Source: Candidatus Gastranaerophilales bacterium
Lineage (GTDB): Bacteria; Cyanobacteriota; Vampirovibrionia; Gastranaerophilales; Gastranaerophilaceae
Length of the DNA stretch: 44,271 nucleotides
Direction: 5' to 3'
NCBI GenBank assembly: GCA_900548405.1
Contig: UNSJ01000015.1
Location: forward strand, 1 to 44,271
Shown: positions 16,857 to 25,537 of the stretch, in pieces
Layout: every line of letters starts with the position of its first letter
How positions within the stretch are numbered: the first letter of the stretch is position 1
Translations under genes and position numbers: made by a program
The notes under the pieces: generated by a model
Databases searched by the model: none
What the model was told of the DNA's origin: nothing
Seen by the model: only the letters and a program-made list of their open reading frames with translations

Positions 16857-17861
16857 ATGTATATTAATAAAGAACAATTAGTTTCTTATATTAAAAAATT
16901 GTATGAACCAAAAGTTTTGGTTATCGGTGATTTAGCTATTGATGAAATGATTTACGGTGATGCGGAAAGAATTTCAAGAGAAGCACCCGTATTAATTTTA
17001 CTTCATTCTAATACGCAGTTAATCCTCGGAGCTGCTTCTAATGCTGCACATAACGTTTCAACATTAAATAACGGTAAAGTCAGTGTAATAGGGGTATGCG
17101 GGGATGACTTCCAGGCAGGTCAGCTTAGAGAAACTTTTGAAAAAGCAAATGTAAACTGCGGAAGACTTGTGGTTGATCCTTCAAGAAAAACTACTACTAA
17201 AACCCGTATTTCAGGCTCTATTACAACTTCAATCACACAACAGATTGTTCGTATTGACAGACAGACAAATGCTTTTTTAAGCCCTGAAATAGAAGAAGAA
17301 GTTTTAAAACAGATAGAAAGAGCTGTTCCGGAACATGATGCAATAATTTTATCTAACTATCATATAGGTACGTTAACACCAAGAATCATTCAGGAAACTA
17401 TAAGACTTGCTAACCAACATAATAAAGTTATAGTCGTCGATGCTCAAAAAGAGCTTGATACATATAAAAATATTACTTCTATGACACCTAACCTTCCTGA
17501 TACGCAAAAATCAGTAGGCTTCTTTATTAATAGTGAGGAAGATTTAAAGCTTGCAGGTGATAAGTTGTTAAATGAAACTAATGCAAAATCAATTTTGATT
17601 ACCTGCGGTGCAGATGGTATGTTCGTTACAAGACCTAACGGTAATTATACTAAAATCCCTGTTTTCAATAAATCTGAAGTTTTTGATGTTACAGGTGCGG
17701 GAGATACAGTTACTGCTGTTTATACACTTGCTTTGGCGGCAGGTGCGGATCCTGCTTATGCTGCTATTATCGGAAACATTGCAGCAAGTATTGTAGTAAG
17801 ACAATTCGGCTGTGCTACAACTACTGTTGACGAAATCTTGGATGCAGTTGAAAAATTGTAA
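16857..17861 (+). CDS. PfkB-family heptose-7-phosphate kinase (HldA / RfaE domain I type)
   Basis: A 334-aa carbohydrate kinase. It has the N-terminal motif VIGDLAIDEMIYGDAERIS and segment EAPVLILLHS typical of RfaE-I/HldE kinase domains, LGAASNAAHNV, and the PfkB signature VTGAGDTVTAVY with catalytic Asp. HldA phosphorylates D-glycero-D-manno-heptose-7-P at C1 for LPS heptose; the cytidylyltransferase half is absent, so HldE's second domain must be elsewhere. The genes downstream (DUF4330 and O-antigen ligase) support a surface-glycan role. A different sugar-P substrate is possible. Confidence 0.82.
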   Translation: MYINKEQLVSYIKKLYEPKVLVIGDLAIDEMIYGDAERISREAPVLILLHSNTQLILGAASNAAHNVSTLNNGKVSVIGVCGDDFQAGQLRETFEKANVNCGRLVVDPSRKTTTKTRISGSITTSITQQIVRIDRQTNAFLSPEIEEEVLKQIERAVPEHDAIILSNYHIGTLTPRIIQETIRLANQHNKVIVVDAQKELDTYKNITSMTPNLPDTQKSVGFFINSEEDLKLAGDKLLNETNAKSILITCGADGMFVTRPNGNYTKIPVFNKSEVFDVTGAGDTVTAVYTLALAAGADPAYAAIIGNIAASIVVRQFGCATTTVDEILDAVEKL

Positions 17862-17893
17862 TCCGAATTTAAATAAATTTATGGAGAGTTTTT

Positions 17894-18460
17894 ATGAACA
17901 AATTTTTAGAGCTTTTAAAGAAAATTAAACCGGTTGATTTAATTGTTATTGTCGGTATTATTATTGCTTTAATCGTAGGATTTTTTACTTACAAAAATTT
18001 CAGGCAAACTGCTGCAAAACAAATTGAAGCAACTTCTAAAATATCTTTTCAGGTATTTATCAGAGGAGTTACACTTACCGGAAATGAAATTCCTTTAAAA
18101 GCAAACGATAAAACTTTTATAAGTATCAGAAATGTTCCTTACACAGATTTAGATATTCTGGATGTGAAAGCTGACAGAAAAAAAGTTGTTTTGCCTGTAA
18201 TCAATAATAAAAAAGTTTTGGTTGTTGATGATGTTTCACAGGCTCATATGTATGATGTTATCGTAACTTTAACGGATACTGCAAAAATTACTAAAGACGG
18301 CGCAGTTGTGGGCGGTAACAAAATTAAAATGGGACTTCCTATTACTTTAGAAGGAAAAGATTACAAGTTTACAGGCACAGTGTCAGATTTAAAAGTAATG
18401 CCTGTAACAAATGATGATAAATTTCATAATTCAATAAACACAAATGACGATGTTCAATAA
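17894..18460 (+). CDS. DUF4330-family membrane-anchored protein
   Basis: A 188-aa protein with one N-terminal membrane helix (VDLIVIVGIIIALIVGFF) and an external domain. It shows the features of DUF4330: IRNVPYTDLDILDV, a YDVIVTLTDTA strand, KIKMGLPITLEG and a final GTVSDLKV. Function is unknown; in cyanobacterial relatives such proteins sit with glycan genes. It is 32 bp after the kinase and overlaps the O-antigen ligase-like gene by 17 bp, so the three are one operon. Confidence 0.75.
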   Translation: MNKFLELLKKIKPVDLIVIVGIIIALIVGFFTYKNFRQTAAKQIEATSKISFQVFIRGVTLTGNEIPLKANDKTFISIRNVPYTDLDILDVKADRKKVVLPVINNKKVLVVDDVSQAHMYDVIVTLTDTAKITKDGAVVGGNKIKMGLPITLEGKDYKFTGTVSDLKVMPVTNDDKFHNSINTNDDVQ

Positions 18461-19772
18461 TATTTTAAAATTTACTCAGAAAAAATCAGAATATTTATAT
18501 AAAAACAGCTTGTTTTTACAACACATAGACAAACTTATTTTGGTTTCGATAATTTCCGTATTTTTTGCTTCAACTGTTATGTCATCCGATGTAATAGGAT
18601 TTATTGCGCTTATAACAGTATTTTTAACTGTTATTAAAATATTAACCAAACCGGGTGAAAGATTATCTTCCCAAACTTTTGAATTATGGCTCTTAGCTTA
18701 TTTTATGATTGTAATTATAAGCCTTGCAGGTTCAACATTATTTCATTTAAGTTTAAAGGGCTTTTTAAAAACATTTACTTATTTGGGATTTTATTTTTCA
18801 CTGGTGCAATATTTGAAAAATAATAAATCTAAAATTCCTTTAATACTTGCTTCAATTGGAGTGTGTATAAGTTTTGAAGCAATTGCAGGATTTTTGCAGA
18901 ATTTTGCTCATGTTGAAGAAATTTCTACCTGGCAGGATGTTTCATCTTTAAATCCTGAAGAAGTAATGACAAGGGTTTACGGTACTTTAAAACCTTATAA
19001 TCCTAATCTTTTAGGCGGCTATTTTGTTGCAGGAATTCCTGATGTATACGGTTTGGCGGCAGATTTTCTTACCGTTAAAAAATATAAATTTGCCTCAGTA
19101 AGTTTGGCGCTTGCGCTGCTTGCCACAATAACCTTGTTTTTAACAGGATGCAGAGGCTCTTATATAGGTATGATGGTGATTATTACAGGTATGTTTGCAG
19201 TGTCTGCAAAATATTTATGGCAGAATTATAAAAAAATATATTTGTCGGTTGTCGGAGGAGTTGTGGCTTTTGCAACAGCAGCTTTGCTTTTGGTTTCATC
19301 TTTAAGAGCAAGGGTTTTATCTATTTTTGCAATGAGGCAGGATTCTTCAAATTCTTTCAGGTTTAATGTTTATCATTCTTCTGTCGAAATGTTTAAAGAT
19401 AACTGGCTTTTGGGTATTGGGGTTGGTAACCAAAATTTCAGAGAAATATATGGTCTTTATATGAAAACAGGCTTCGATGCTTTAAGTGCATATAACATTT
19501 TTCTTGAAATAGGAGTTGAAAGCGGCGTGTTTGCTTTAATTGCATTTGTGGGATTTTTAATCACACTAATAAAAAATTCTGTTAATTTTATATTAAAATC
19601 AGCAGAAACAAAAGATGTAATAATTGTTTCTGCCGCTTTAATTTCAATATGTGCAGTAAGTATTCATGGTCTGGTTGATACTGTATTTTTCAGACCGCAG
19701 ATACAGTTTATTTTCTGGACAATGGCTGCTATTGCCGGAACTATGATTTCTACCAGGGATAGTCATCTTTAA
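18444..19772 (+). CDS. O-antigen ligase / IctB-like polytopic membrane protein
   Basis: A 442-aa protein with about ten membrane helices. The Wzy_C/WaaL core is visible at residues about 200-400: FLTGCRGSYIGMMVI, a large loop with DNWLLGIGVGNQNFREIY, and AYNIFLEIGVESG. WaaL joins O-antigen to lipid A-core on the periplasmic side; cyanobacterial IctB shares the fold. The start overlaps the DUF4330 gene by 17 bp. The 3' end overlaps the convergent prepilin gene by 23 bp, with no terminator. Confidence 0.85.
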   Translation: MTMFNNILKFTQKKSEYLYKNSLFLQHIDKLILVSIISVFFASTVMSSDVIGFIALITVFLTVIKILTKPGERLSSQTFELWLLAYFMIVIISLAGSTLFHLSLKGFLKTFTYLGFYFSLVQYLKNNKSKIPLILASIGVCISFEAIAGFLQNFAHVEEISTWQDVSSLNPEEVMTRVYGTLKPYNPNLLGGYFVAGIPDVYGLAADFLTVKKYKFASVSLALALLATITLFLTGCRGSYIGMMVIITGMFAVSAKYLWQNYKKIYLSVVGGVVAFATAALLLVSSLRARVLSIFAMRQDSSNSFRFNVYHSSVEMFKDNWLLGIGVGNQNFREIYGLYMKTGFDALSAYNIFLEIGVESGVFALIAFVGFLITLIKNSVNFILKSAETKDVIIVSAALISICAVSIHGLVDTVFFRPQIQFIFWTMAAIAGTMISTRDSHL

Positions 19773-20516
19773 TTTCCCAGCCGTCTGCCATAATTAATGC
19801 AGAACACCATATCCCTTTTCTTTGGGCGTTGCAGGCGTATTCATTTGTGCCTTTCAATTTATCTCTGTCAAGTGTATCATATTTTTGTGCACTTATACCT
19901 CCGTCTTTGTAACCGTATGGTACAAGCCCGTCAGGCGCAATAATTGAAAATACAAAAAAATCTTTTCCTAATTTATTTGGTCTTTTAAACCCGTTTATAT
20001 CAACTGTGATTGATTTATATTTTGTTTGACCTGGATGTGACATAATTCCCATTATATAGCCGTTGCTTAAATATACGTAGTAACTGTCATTTTGAGTACA
20101 CCAAACTTCTGAGGAACATTCATTATCATTCATATTTGTAACAATATATTCTTTTTTGAACTCTGAATTTGGCAGTTCTTTATTTTTAATAAAATAATCC
20201 TTCAAGTAAGTATTATAAAAATCAGTTCCGCTTAAAGTAAAATCCCAGCCTGAAATATCCCCATTTTGAATTTGTGATAGCTTTACAGCTTGGGAAATTT
20301 CGCTGTAAGCCTTTTTTAACTGAGTCACCGTAACTTTTTTCTGATGGTTTGAAATAAGTCCTGGAATAGTCAGTGCTGCAACCACACCAATTATCCCAAG
20401 AGTAATCAAAACCTCTGCCAGAGTAAAACCTGAGAAATTCGTAAAAGCCCCAAAATGGCTGGTCAAGCTACTTGGCTTGCGGGGGGGGGGCAACCCTTAA
20501 TGCTTTGAATATTCAT
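19750..20516 (-). CDS. Type IV prepilin-like protein; start codon out of frame through a C10 tract
   Basis: A pseudopilin with the type III signal SGFTLAEVLITLGIIGVVAA (prepilin peptidase cuts after Gly), a polybasic QKKVTVTQLKKAY helix continuation and a C-terminal part ending in a Trp-Cys segment, GWEIKDDYPW. The only start with a proper ribosome site (AAGGAGG, 8-bp spacing) and a consensus promoter is the ATG at 20516. From that ATG, 26 bases plus a run of ten Cs (coding strand) lead into a frame that stops after 17 codons. Eleven Cs would join it to the pilin frame, adding an N-terminal leader of about 30 residues. A TTG at 20493 is the only start left in frame. Either the gene is switched off here by slippage, frameshifting occurs, or the tract length is misread. 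Confidence 0.82.
20481..20490. repeat. G10 homopolymer (C10 on the coding strand) in a prepilin leader
   Basis: Ten consecutive G on the plus strand, bounded by C on both sides, inside the leader of the minus-strand prepilin. In DNA this AT-rich such a run is very unlikely by chance and is a classic slippage site. Confidence 0.9.
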
Positions 20517-20524
20517 AACTTCAG

Positions 20525-20595
20525 CCTCCTTTTTTTCTAATTTATGAATAGCTTCTTGTCTTTTTTATTATTTACTATATTGTACTGTTTGTCAA
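20525..20595 (-). promoter_or_regulatory. Promoter and ribosome site for the frame-shifted prepilin
   Basis: On the minus strand TTGACA (20590-20595), a 17-bp spacer and AATAAT (20567-20572) form a near-consensus promoter. AAGGAGG (20525-20531) lies 8 bp before the ATG at 20516. These intact signals show that the ATG is the designed start. Confidence 0.75.
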
Positions 20596-20715
20596 TATAA
20601 AAGGTTTTTATTAAGCTTATATAAAGGCATGGAAAAGGTGTGCTAAACTAGTATAAGAGGGTAAGATACTTAAATTAAAACTATAAACAAATATAGCAAA
20701 AAGAAGGAGATTATT

Positions 20716-21840
20716 ATGATACCTATTATTGATTCAAAACGTCAGTATGCATCTATCGGTGCAGAAGTTGAAAAAGCTGTTTGCGATGTATTGCGTTCCG
20801 GCTCTTATATTTTAGGACCTAATACTAAAGCTTTAGAACAAGAATTAGCAGATTTTTACGGATGTAAATATACTGTTGGTTTAAACTCAGGTACAGATGC
20901 ATTGCATTTGGCTCTAAGAGCTTTAGATATCGGCGCGGGCGATGAAGTTATTACTGTTGCATTTACATTCGTTGCAACAACCGAAGCAATAGGTATTGTA
21001 GGTGCTAAACCTGTTTTTGTTGATATTGATAAAGATACATTTAATATGGATGCTTCTAAATTGGAAGCTGCAATTACGCCGAGAACAAAAGCTATTATTC
21101 CTGTTCATTTATACGGTCAGCCTTGTGATATGGATGTAATTATGGATGTTGCAAAACGCCATAACTTACATGTAATAGAAGACTGCTGCCAGGCTATTGG
21201 TGCTTTATATAAAGGTAAAATGGTAGGTACTTTTGGAGATTTCGGATGCTTAAGCTTCTATCCTACTAAAAACTTAGGCGGTATGGGCGACGGCGGCTTA
21301 ATTATGACAAGCGATGAAAAATTAAAAGACAGAGTTATTGCTTTGCGTAATCACGGCGGTGCTGTTCGTTATCATCACGATGAAATAGGTGTTAACAGCC
21401 GTCTTGACGAAATACAGTCAGCTATTTTACGTGTAAAACTTCCTCACGTTAAAACTTGGAATGAATTAAGACGTAAACACGCTTATTACTACAATGAGTT
21501 ATTTGCAGACTGCAAAGATGTTCAAACTCCTGTCGAATTGGATGATACATATTGTGTTTATCACCAATATACAATTAAAGTTCCTAACAGAGATGCTGTC
21601 CATAAAATGCTTCAGGAAAGAGGAATCGGTGCAATGCTTTATTATCCAATTCCTTTACACCTTCAAAAAGTTCATGAATATCTCGGAGTTGGCAAAGGTT
21701 CATTACCTGTATCAGAAAAGAATACAGAAATGGTTATGTCGCTTCCTATGTTCCCTGAATTGACAGAGGAAGAACAAAGAACAGTTGCAAAAACAGTTAT
21801 AGAATGTATTGAACTTTCTAAAACAGCTGCAGCTGTATAA
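20716..21840 (+). CDS. DegT/DnrJ/EryC1/StrS-family sugar aminotransferase
   Basis: A 374-aa PLP enzyme. Visible: GLNSGTDALHLALRAL (cofactor phosphate site), AFTFVATTEAI, the Asp/Gln segment VIEDCCQAIGA, the Schiff-base Lys in SFYPTKNLGGMGDGG and the substrate segment RLDEIQSAILRVKLP. Family members transaminate keto-sugar nucleotides (for example to dTDP-3-amino or UDP-4-amino sugars) for O-antigens and other surface glycans. The exact sugar cannot be told. It has AGGAG before the ATG and ends at a strong terminator, so it is probably monocistronic. Confidence 0.93.
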   Translation: MIPIIDSKRQYASIGAEVEKAVCDVLRSGSYILGPNTKALEQELADFYGCKYTVGLNSGTDALHLALRALDIGAGDEVITVAFTFVATTEAIGIVGAKPVFVDIDKDTFNMDASKLEAAITPRTKAIIPVHLYGQPCDMDVIMDVAKRHNLHVIEDCCQAIGALYKGKMVGTFGDFGCLSFYPTKNLGGMGDGGLIMTSDEKLKDRVIALRNHGGAVRYHHDEIGVNSRLDEIQSAILRVKLPHVKTWNELRRKHAYYYNELFADCKDVQTPVELDDTYCVYHQYTIKVPNRDAVHKMLQERGIGAMLYYPIPLHLQKVHEYLGVGKGSLPVSEKNTEMVMSLPMFPELTEEEQRTVAKTVIECIELSKTAAAV

Positions 21841-21854
21841 ATAAGTTAAACAAT

Positions 21855-21887
21855 AAAAAAGGAAAGCTTAATAGCTTTCCTTTTTTT
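21855..21887. terminator. Bidirectional intrinsic terminator
   Basis: A perfect stem GGAAAGCT/AGCTTTCC with a TAAT loop is flanked by A6 on the left and T7 on the right. It serves both the aminotransferase gene and the convergent 144-aa gene. Confidence 0.93.
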
Positions 21888-22320
21888 ATGCTAATTCAAA
21901 CATTTTCGAACCTCTGACGATTTCTTCAGTTATAACAGAACCGTCAGCTTGGACAACATCTCTTGTAGCTGCTCCGTTAAAGCCTATATTTCCTATATGA
22001 CCTTTCTGATGTATAGATTGTGTAATCGCTCCGAATGCCATATCATTTGTTCCGACACCTGTTGCCATACCTTTTAAGGCATTAAAACCTTTTATAGTAT
22101 CAGAATCTGACGAATTAACACCTGTTAAATACTGCGGATTAAAAACAGGTACTTTAAAGCTTCCTGTTTCAGAAGTTTTACCTGTCCTGTTCGGTGTGGA
22201 CGGATTGTTCTCCGGATCCATAATCGGACTTGTGCCTGTGGTTGAATAGTTTTGTATTGGAGAAACTGCTTCAACAGGCATACCAACTTTATTTATTTTT
22301 AAATAATCCTCGTTAGCCAT
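21886..22320 (-). CDS. Hypothetical 144-aa protein
   Basis: No family recognised. The first ~60 residues are Pro/Ser/Thr/Asn-rich and probably disordered (MDPENNPSTPNRTG). The rest is Gly-rich with short repeats of hydrophobic and Gly residues (GFNALKGMATGVGTNDMAFG) and ends in a short acidic/basic stretch (EEIVRGSKMF). There is no signal peptide or membrane helix. It has its own upstream region and a shared terminator, which supports a real gene. A surface or sheath-like protein would fit the composition, but there is no direct evidence. Confidence 0.6.
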   Translation of the reverse strand: MANEDYLKINKVGMPVEAVSPIQNYSTTGTSPIMDPENNPSTPNRTGKTSETGSFKVPVFNPQYLTGVNSSDSDTIKGFNALKGMATGVGTNDMAFGAITQSIHQKGHIGNIGFNGAATRDVVQADGSVITEEIVRGSKMFELA

Positions 22321-22540
22321 ATAAATTTTCCTATTATATACGTTATATATATAAAGTAAATATTTGTTTAAAAATTGCTCTTTTACTTCTCTCTAAGTTT
22401 ACAATTGTTAACAAACATTTCTTGCATTTACTATTACCCATAAAAGACAGAATAATAACAAAATGTTAAGTTTTGTAAAGTGTAAATTCTACACTATATA
22501 AGGATTTTCAGAATTTGAAAAAATTTATTAATCCATTATA

Positions 22541-22569
22541 TTGACATTTAAAATGTTATATGTAATAAT
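22541..22569 (+). promoter_or_regulatory. Near-consensus sigma70 promoter
   Basis: Perfect TTGACA (22541-22546), a 17-bp spacer, and AATAAT (22564-22569) preceded by a TGn extension. Predicted start of transcription is near 22576. Confidence 0.7.
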
Positions 22570-22575
22570 AATTAC

Positions 22576-22716
22576 ATAAGATTTAAGTGTAGTCGAAACA
22601 CTAAATATAAATAGAATTCATTAACCCCAAAAACATATAAACTCCTAAATAATAAACACTAAAAGAGACCATTAGGATGCAGAAAACGACCCACTCAGCA
22701 ATGAGTGGTTTTTTTT
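22576..22716 (+). ncRNA. Candidate ~140-nt small RNA or attenuated leader
   Basis: Bounded by the promoter at 22541-22569 and the terminator at 22691-22716. It has a 5' hairpin (AGTGT/ACACT) and an A-rich unstructured middle, and no open frame with a ribosome site. It could be a free small RNA or the attenuated leader of the transglycosylase gene 190 bp downstream. Confidence 0.45.
22691..22716 (+). terminator. Intrinsic terminator inside the intergenic region
   Basis: CCACTCA and TGAGTGG pair around a GCAA tetraloop, followed directly by T8. No protein gene ends just upstream, so it must end a non-coding transcript. Confidence 0.9.
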
Positions 22717-22907
22717 GCGCCGTTCGCATTGCTGTATCAATACGGTCACGCGCTAGCTAAGCATGTAGCCATATTATCTATAAGCGAGAATTAAAGCATA
22801 TACTTTTGACATTTCTCTAAAAATCATTAATTCAAATAGAGGATACACAAAAAACTAATTGTATGTAGAATATTATTAGACTCGGGTTAGATTTTAAGGC
22901 AGGCGGT

Positions 22908-23627
22908 ATGTTTTCAAACTTTATTCAAAATTTGCTTAACACTGGAGGGCAGGCGCAAGCTATGCAAAGATATGCGCAGCTCTCAAGTAAGGTGAATAAT
23001 CTTAATGCTTCAGAAGAACCGCAAAATCCTTTGGATGCTATTTATCCGAATAACGGAAAAATAAATTCTCCTTCTTTTGAAAAAGTTTTGCAATCAACTA
23101 CTAAATCCAACTTCGGAACTCTGCTTTTGGACCCTTCATTGAAAAAAGTTAATGCAGATATAGTTCCGTCAAGCTTCTCAAAAAGTCTTACCAATGCGCT
23201 TCAGGAAGCAACTGCAGCAAGCAGTGCTGCTCCTGTAAAACAGCAGTCAAGTAAGGCGCAGGTTTTGAATGTTGTTTCCCAAATTTCAAAAAAACATGGT
23301 GTTGATGAAAAACTTGTCCAGGCTTTAATTAAACAAGAATCAGGATTTAACCCTAATGCCAAATCAAAGGCCGGTGCAATGGGGCTTATGCAGTTAATGC
23401 CTTCCACTGCTAAAAATCTGGGGGTTAATGATCCGTATAATATGGTGCAAAATGTGGACGGCGGCGTAAGATATTTAAAATCAATGTTAAATAAATACAA
23501 TGGGAATGTTATTTTAGCTTTGGCTGCTTATAATGCCGGTCCGGGTGCCGTTGATAAATATGACGGAGTTCCTCCTTATCAGGAAACTCAAAATTATGTG
23601 AAAAATATTTTAGCTAATTATCTATAA
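22908..23627 (+). CDS. SLT-type lytic transglycosylase
   Basis: A 239-aa protein that cleaves peptidoglycan between MurNAc and GlcNAc. The C-terminal half (about 125-235) is the SLT domain: [20 protein letters not shown] with catalytic Glu, [27 protein letters not shown] and [15 protein letters not shown]. The first ~120 residues are low-complexity and Gln/Ser/Ala-rich. No signal peptide is visible, so export would need another route; FlgJ-like and secretion-system-associated muramidases behave this way. It stands alone behind the long intergenic region. Confidence 0.92.
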   Translation: MFSNFIQNLLNTGGQAQAMQRYAQLSSKVNNLNASEEPQNPLDAIYPNNGKINSPSFEKVLQSTTKSNFGTLLLDPSLKKVNADIVPSSFSKSLTNALQEATAASSAAPVKQQSSKAQVLNVVSQISKKHGVDEKLVQALIKQESGFNPNAKSKAGAMGLMQLMPSTAKNLGVNDPYNMVQNVDGGVRYLKSMLNKYNGNVILALAAYNAGPGAVDKYDGVPPYQETQNYVKNILANYL

Positions 23628-23693
23628 TTTAATGGCAAAAAAAATTATTTATGATATTTATATTCTTATACCAATTCTGTATAAGGAGTAAAA

Positions 23694-23969
23694 ATGTTAA
23701 TTTATCCGCTCGGAAATATTAAACTAAGCAGTAATAATTGTCAATTTACAGGCAATGAAGATAATAAAAAAATTATAGGCAAAGGCGAAGTTGAATACAG
23801 TCATGATATTTTTATAAAAAGTGAAAAAGAAGCTCAAAAATTAGCATTTTTAGACTATCTTGCATATTCAGAGGGGGATATTTCCGCTATTGCGGAAACA
23901 AGTGCGGAAAGAGCAAAAAACAGCGGCAAGAAAATTATTAAAGATATTGCCAAGAAAGTCAAAAAATAA
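23694..23969 (+). CDS. Small protein with N-terminal FTG motif
   Basis: A 91-aa protein without known family. QFTG lies at residues 17-20, followed by a basic/acidic stretch and a helix-rich C-terminus ending in a Lys-rich tail (KKIIKDIAKKVKK). A good AAGGAG ribosome site precedes the ATG. The FTG signature matches that of the proteins at 16222 and 40073. It lies between the transglycosylase and the MCE gene. Function unknown. Confidence 0.65.
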   Translation: MLIYPLGNIKLSSNNCQFTGNEDNKKIIGKGEVEYSHDIFIKSEKEAQKLAFLDYLAYSEGDISAIAETSAERAKNSGKKIIKDIAKKVKK

Positions 23970-24000
23970 CTTGTAATATACATTATAATTTGTATTTTTT

Positions 24001-24029
24001 TTGCAATATTATGTTGTTTTTGCTACAAT
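24001..24029 (+). promoter_or_regulatory. Promoter of the MCE gene
   Basis: TTGCAA (24001-24006), a 17-bp spacer, and TACAAT (24024-24029) preceded by TGC as an extended -10. It is 30 bp upstream of the ATG at 24059. Confidence 0.65.
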
Positions 24030-24058
24030 AAAAGATATGATAAGAAGAAAGGTACCAA

Positions 24059-25420
24059 ATGAAATTTTCATCATCTTTTAAGGTAGGTCTTTTAACATTA
24101 ATAGCGTTGGCAGTATTGCTTGGAGTTGTTTTCAAGGTAAAGGGACGTACATTTTCATCAGCTGACAGAGTGGAGATTGAATTTAAAGATGTAAACGGCA
24201 TGCGTCCAGGTGCAGGTGTTCAAATGATGGGGCTTCGTGTCGGGCAGGTTGAAGAAATTACGCCTGTAATAAACGGTGAAGATAGTTTCGTTAAGGTGAA
24301 ATTTGTTATTACAGAACCTAATATTGCTATACCAAAAGCTTCAATGTTTTCTATTCAGCAGACAGGTCTTATTGGTGAATTATTCTTAGAAATTACTCCT
24401 CCTAAAACAAGAACAGTATATGTTCCTATGATTAATAAAGATATTCTTTATAAAGATGATGATGTAAGAATGAAACTTGATAAAGAGTTTTATGATGTAG
24501 GTAAAATTAAAAACATCGAAGTTGTTTCTAAAGATGTTGTACCTTACTCTATTAAAGATAGTATTAAAACTAATTATGCATATAAAATTGATTATGTAAT
24601 TAATTTGCCGGGATTGATTTTGCCTGAATTCTTAAAAGGTAAAGTAATAAAATCAGACGGTACAAATAAACTTTTAATTTCATCTCTTGATGATGTTGTT
24701 CCTCCTTATCCAAAACAAGCTTCTCCTTATACAATTGTAGAGCCTATGAGAATTGCTGACTTTATGGATTGGCAGTACAGAGCAGCAGAATCATTAACTG
24801 AAACTAATAAAAAGATTAACGATTTGCTATCTGATCAGGTTATTGCAGAATTAAAAATGTCTGTTCAAAATATTAATTCTTTAACAGGTCAGACAAGTGT
24901 AACTATGACAAAACTTAATGATTTGATTGATGACTCCAAAGGTGATATAAATCAGCTAATGGTAATGATGGACAAAGCAACAACAGACTTTAACCAGTTA
25001 TCATATAATTTAAATTCATTCATTGGTGATCCTCAGTTCAAAGACAGCATATACAGTACAACTGATTCATTTAATAAGCTGTCATACAATTTGAATAAAT
25101 TGTTCGGAGATGAAGATGAAGCTCAAAAAATGGCAGAAGATTTAAGAGCAATAACTCATAACGTTAATGAAATAAGCGGTTATGTAAATTCTCTTACTAA
25201 AGATGATCAGTTAAAGAAAGATTTAAACAGAACAGTTGCTAATATAAATAATGCAATGATGGGTATTTCTACTTCATTAGACACAGTAAACAAAATGACT
25301 CCGGAAAAGAAGACCGAATTGCAGACTATTATAGAAGATACAAAAGTTACAACCTGCAACTTGAGAAAATTCTCAGAAAAATTGAATAAAAGATTTTTAC
25401 TTTGGAGATTAATGTTTTAA
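24059..25420 (+). CDS. MCE/MlaD-family lipid-transport protein
   Basis: A 453-aa periplasmic protein anchored by an N-terminal helix (residues about 9-27, VGLLTLIALAVLLGVVF). The MCE domain (about 38-120) has the typical VNGMRPGAGVQMMGLRVGQV and the segment QQTGLIGELFLEI. MlaD-type proteins form hexameric rings that pass phospholipids between membranes with an MlaFE ABC transporter. The long helical tail (about 230-450) is rich in Asn, Thr and Leu and resembles the coiled 'needle' of larger MCE proteins and cyanobacterial homologues. The MlaE/MlaF partners are not in the window. Confidence 0.9.
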   Translation: MKFSSSFKVGLLTLIALAVLLGVVFKVKGRTFSSADRVEIEFKDVNGMRPGAGVQMMGLRVGQVEEITPVINGEDSFVKVKFVITEPNIAIPKASMFSIQQTGLIGELFLEITPPKTRTVYVPMINKDILYKDDDVRMKLDKEFYDVGKIKNIEVVSKDVVPYSIKDSIKTNYAYKIDYVINLPGLILPEFLKGKVIKSDGTNKLLISSLDDVVPPYPKQASPYTIVEPMRIADFMDWQYRAAESLTETNKKINDLLSDQVIAELKMSVQNINSLTGQTSVTMTKLNDLIDDSKGDINQLMVMMDKATTDFNQLSYNLNSFIGDPQFKDSIYSTTDSFNKLSYNLNKLFGDEDEAQKMAEDLRAITHNVNEISGYVNSLTKDDQLKKDLNRTVANINNAMMGISTSLDTVNKMTPEKKTELQTIIEDTKVTTCNLRKFSEKLNKRFLLWRLMF

Positions 25421-25521
25421 CGGATTTTCGGAAGTGCGCCGTGTGAGCCATCATAAGATGTGCGAACCCAGCACGAAAGTTCGAGCCGGACGTTACTCCG
25501 GCGAGTACCCGAATAATCCGT
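25420..25521 (+). ncRNA. GC-rich structured RNA element between mce and lpxK
   Basis: Of the 100 bases at 25421-25520, 56 are G or C, far above the surrounding genes. The ends pair: ACGGATT (25420-25426) with AATCCGT (25515-25521), continued by TTCGG (25427-25431) with CCGAA (25509-25513) across one bulged base. Inside are GCCGGA/TCCGGC (25485-25490 with 25497-25502), CATC/GATG around 25449-25460, and alternative pairings GTGC/GCAC or CGAAC/GTTCG. This gives a multi-branched fold with no T-run, so it is not a terminator. lpxK has no ribosome site of its own, so a leader role is possible. I do not recognise the class. Confidence 0.5.
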
Positions 25522-25537
25522 AGATAGCTAAAAAATT

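Larger units (their letters stand above)
22321..22907. other. 587-bp intergenic region with promoter, candidate small RNA and terminator
   Basis: The stretch has no convincing protein gene. The left part (22321-22540) is AT-rich upstream DNA of the 144-aa gene. The middle holds a strong plus-strand promoter and an RNA candidate ending at a terminator (separate entries). From 22717 to about 22790 there is a short GC-richer block with dyads (GTATCAATAC and GCTAGC) that I cannot assign. The right part is the leader of the transglycosylase gene. Confidence 0.6.

Noticed and set aside
22677..22760. 27-codon frame overlapping the terminator at 22691-22716
   Set aside because: No ribosome site, and it runs through a strong terminator hairpin, so translation is improbable.
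23201..23500. Minus-strand open frame inside the transglycosylase gene
   Set aside because: Shadow of a well-conserved SLT-domain gene; no start signals. The same applies to the other antisense frames inside comEC, hydA, bioA and the GT5 gene.
25420..25521. SRP RNA, group II intron piece or known riboswitch
   Set aside because: No GGAAGGAAGCAGCC-type SRP loop, no intron domain V and none of the riboswitch cores I know were found; left as unclassified.
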